Source: CAZADA01 sp964568975 (GTDB lineage Bacteria; Pseudomonadota; Alphaproteobacteria; Caulobacterales; Maricaulaceae). Taken from it: DNA of 6,814 bases. A program made the position numbers and the translations under genes. The stretch lies in the NCBI GenBank assembly GCA_964568975.1, contig CAZMSO010000071.1, positions 1 through 6,814 on the forward strand. Direction: 5' to 3'. The notes under the pieces are model-generated. The model was not told the DNA's origin, searched no databases, and was given only the letters and a program-made list of their open reading frames with translations. Below are positions 5,581 to 6,814 of the stretch, one piece after another (position 1 is the first letter of the stretch; every line of letters begins with the position of its first letter).

Positions 5581-6456
5581 ATGGTGACGACGACGACGGC
5601 TGAGAAACGTCTGGCGCTGATCACGGGCGCCAGCGCTGGCATCGGCGCTGCTTTTGCACGCCTTTACGCCGCCGAGGGGTGGGATGTGGCCCTGGTCGCG
5701 CGCCGCGCCGACGCGCTCCGCGCCCTGGCCGATGAGCTTGAGGCCGCCCACGGGGCCCAGTGCCTTGTCGTCGCGGCGGACTTAGCGGACCCAGCCGCGC
5801 CGCAGGCGGTCATGGACCAGATCGCTGCCAAGGGCCGTCATGTTGATGCGCTGATCAACAATGCCGGCTTCGGCCTGACAGGAGGCTTCCACAACACGCC
5901 GTGGGCCGACCAAGCCGCCTTCATCCAGCTGATGGTCACCGCGCCGGCGGAACTCGCGCACCATTGCTTCACGGCGATGATGGCGCGCGGTTATGGGCGC
6001 ATCATCAACGTCGCGTCCCTAGCGGCGCTGACCCCGTCCTTTGAGGGCCACACGCTCTACGCCGCGGCCAAGGCGTTTCTGATCAAAATGAGTGAGAGCC
6101 TCTCTGACGAGGGTCGCGACCGCGACGTCAAAGTCGTCGCCTTATGTCCGGGCCTCACGGTCACGGAGTTCCACGACGTCAACGCCACGCGCGCTCAGAT
6201 TAAAGCGTACACGCCCGAGCGCATGTGGCAGTCCGCGGAGGCGGTCGCGCGCCTCGGCTTTGAAAGCGTGGAGCAGGGGCTCCGTCGGCCGGTCGTGGTC
6301 AGCGGCGCGCCGAACAAAGTCATCGCCTTCGTCGCGCGGACCTTGCCGCCAGGTTTGGCGCGCGCCTTGGCGGAGAGGCCTTACCGGCGCTTGCGCTCGG
6401 CGGACACGCAGTCGGCGGGGGGCGCGCGCGACGGGAAGGCCGGCGAATCCGCATAG
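5581..6456 (+). CDS. Short-chain dehydrogenase/reductase (SDR), classical type
   Basis: This is a 291-residue NAD(P)H-dependent oxidoreductase of the COG0300-like group; the substrate cannot be told. The Rossmann fold shows TGASAGIG (15-22), Arg41-Arg42 after the second strand (favouring NADP), ADLAD (66-70) and NNAG (93-96). The catalytic Ser146 lies in NVASLAA, and Tyr160 and Lys164 in YAAAK. The PG motif at 190-191 precedes the substrate-binding loop. The Asn of the usual Asn-Ser-Tyr-Lys tetrad is replaced by Met118 in QLMVTAPAEL. I recall the same LMVTAP text in related alphaproteobacterial SDRs, so this is probably a subfamily trait. The last 20 or so residues (SADTQSAGGARDGKAGESA) are a low-complexity tail. 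GAGGGG at 5566-5571, nine bases before the ATG and inside the preceding gene, is a good ribosome site and implies translational coupling. Confidence 0.9.
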   Translation: MVTTTTAEKRLALITGASAGIGAAFARLYAAEGWDVALVARRADALRALADELEAAHGAQCLVVAADLADPAAPQAVMDQIAAKGRHVDALINNAGFGLTGGFHNTPWADQAAFIQLMVTAPAELAHHCFTAMMARGYGRIINVASLAALTPSFEGHTLYAAAKAFLIKMSESLSDEGRDRDVKVVALCPGLTVTEFHDVNATRAQIKAYTPERMWQSAEAVARLGFESVEQGLRRPVVVSGAPNKVIAFVARTLPPGLARALAERPYRRLRSADTQSAGGARDGKAGESA

Positions 6457-6518
6457 CCGTTCTCCAACACGCCCGCCCACCACATTTTAGCCGCGATGCC
6501 GGCGCACTTCGCCGCGCC

Positions 6519-6814
6519 ATGAGCGCAATCGATTGGGGCGGGACGGTCCCGCCGCGCGGATGGGGCTTGAAGGTCTCGATCCGCCTTTTGAACGCTGGGT
6601 GGTCTGACGCGATCGCGCGCATAGGGGCGCGTTTTCCCAGGATCGCGGATGAGGCGGCGTGGCGCGCCAAAGCCGGCCTCGCCGGCGTTGTCGACGCATG
6701 CGGCCGTCTCCTTCCAGGCCACGCCGCGTCGCCCACGAGCGCGCGCGGCGGCGCGCCAGGCGCCGCCGACCCCGCTCCCACGGAGTCGACAGCCACAGGC
6801 GATCACCCGGCGCT
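6519..6814 (+). CDS. Possible partial coding region, unassigned, running off the window end
   Basis: An ATG at 6519 opens a frame with no stop to the last base, giving at least 98 residues (MSAIDWGGTVPPRGWGLKVS at the start, then a mixed hydrophobic/charged segment and an Ala/Gly/Pro-rich part from about residue 68). By hand count its G+C is about 79% at third codon positions against about 70% at first and second, consistent with coding but not decisive. It is co-oriented with the dehydrogenase 62 bp upstream. An eight-codon frame from 6496 ends in an ATGA overlap with its start. No ribosome site stands out and I recognise no family. Competing minus-strand frames at 6320-6806 exist, one including the string KMWWAGVLENGYADSP. 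A plus-strand gene is only mildly preferred. Confidence 0.35.
   Translation, partial: MSAIDWGGTVPPRGWGLKVSIRLLNAGWSDAIARIGARFPRIADEAAWRAKAGLAGVVDACGRLLPGHAASPTSARGGAPGAADPAPTESTATGDHPA

Overview
This is a high-GC window. A hand count of one stretch inside the first gene gave about 75% G+C. It most likely comes from an alphaproteobacterial chromosome near the replication origin. Three things point that way: the tRNA-modification genes mnmE and mnmG lie close together, ParB-binding centromere sites (parS) sit beside and inside this block, and GANTC, the CcrM methylase target of alphaproteobacteria, is strikingly clustered in one intergenic region. The protein sequences would fit the Caulobacterales/Hyphomonadales-type lineages, but the genus cannot be read from the window.

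Layout. 1-57: short leader, nothing recognisable. 58-1461 (+): mnmE. 1462-1776: intergenic region whose left part is about 49% G+C (hand count, 1461-1600). It holds two perfect 16-bp parS palindromes, nine GANTC sites within 182 bp, and then a GC-rich REP-like hairpin. 1777-2628 (-): purU. 2629-3143: divergent intergenic region with a 100-N assembly gap bordered by an exact 55-bp direct repeat, then two tandem copies of a 63-bp repeat, each carrying the same REP-like hairpin. 3144-5165 (+): mnmG. Its start codon lies inside a third, one-mismatch parS, and its coding sequence carries an in-frame insertion of about 22 codons containing a palindrome. 5166-5280: short gap. 5281-5577 (+): small single-pass membrane protein. 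5581-6456 (+): short-chain dehydrogenase, probably translationally coupled to the membrane protein. 6519-6814 (+): open frame running off the window, unassigned.

How the genes relate. MnmE and MnmG form one complex that modifies the wobble uridine of several tRNAs, using a methylene-tetrahydrofolate carbon. PurU, between them on the opposite strand, hydrolyses formyl-tetrahydrofolate and so touches the same one-carbon pool. The usual alphaproteobacterial continuation (rsmG, parA, parB) does not directly follow mnmG here. The strongest leads are the parS/GANTC cluster and the palindromic insertion in mnmG.
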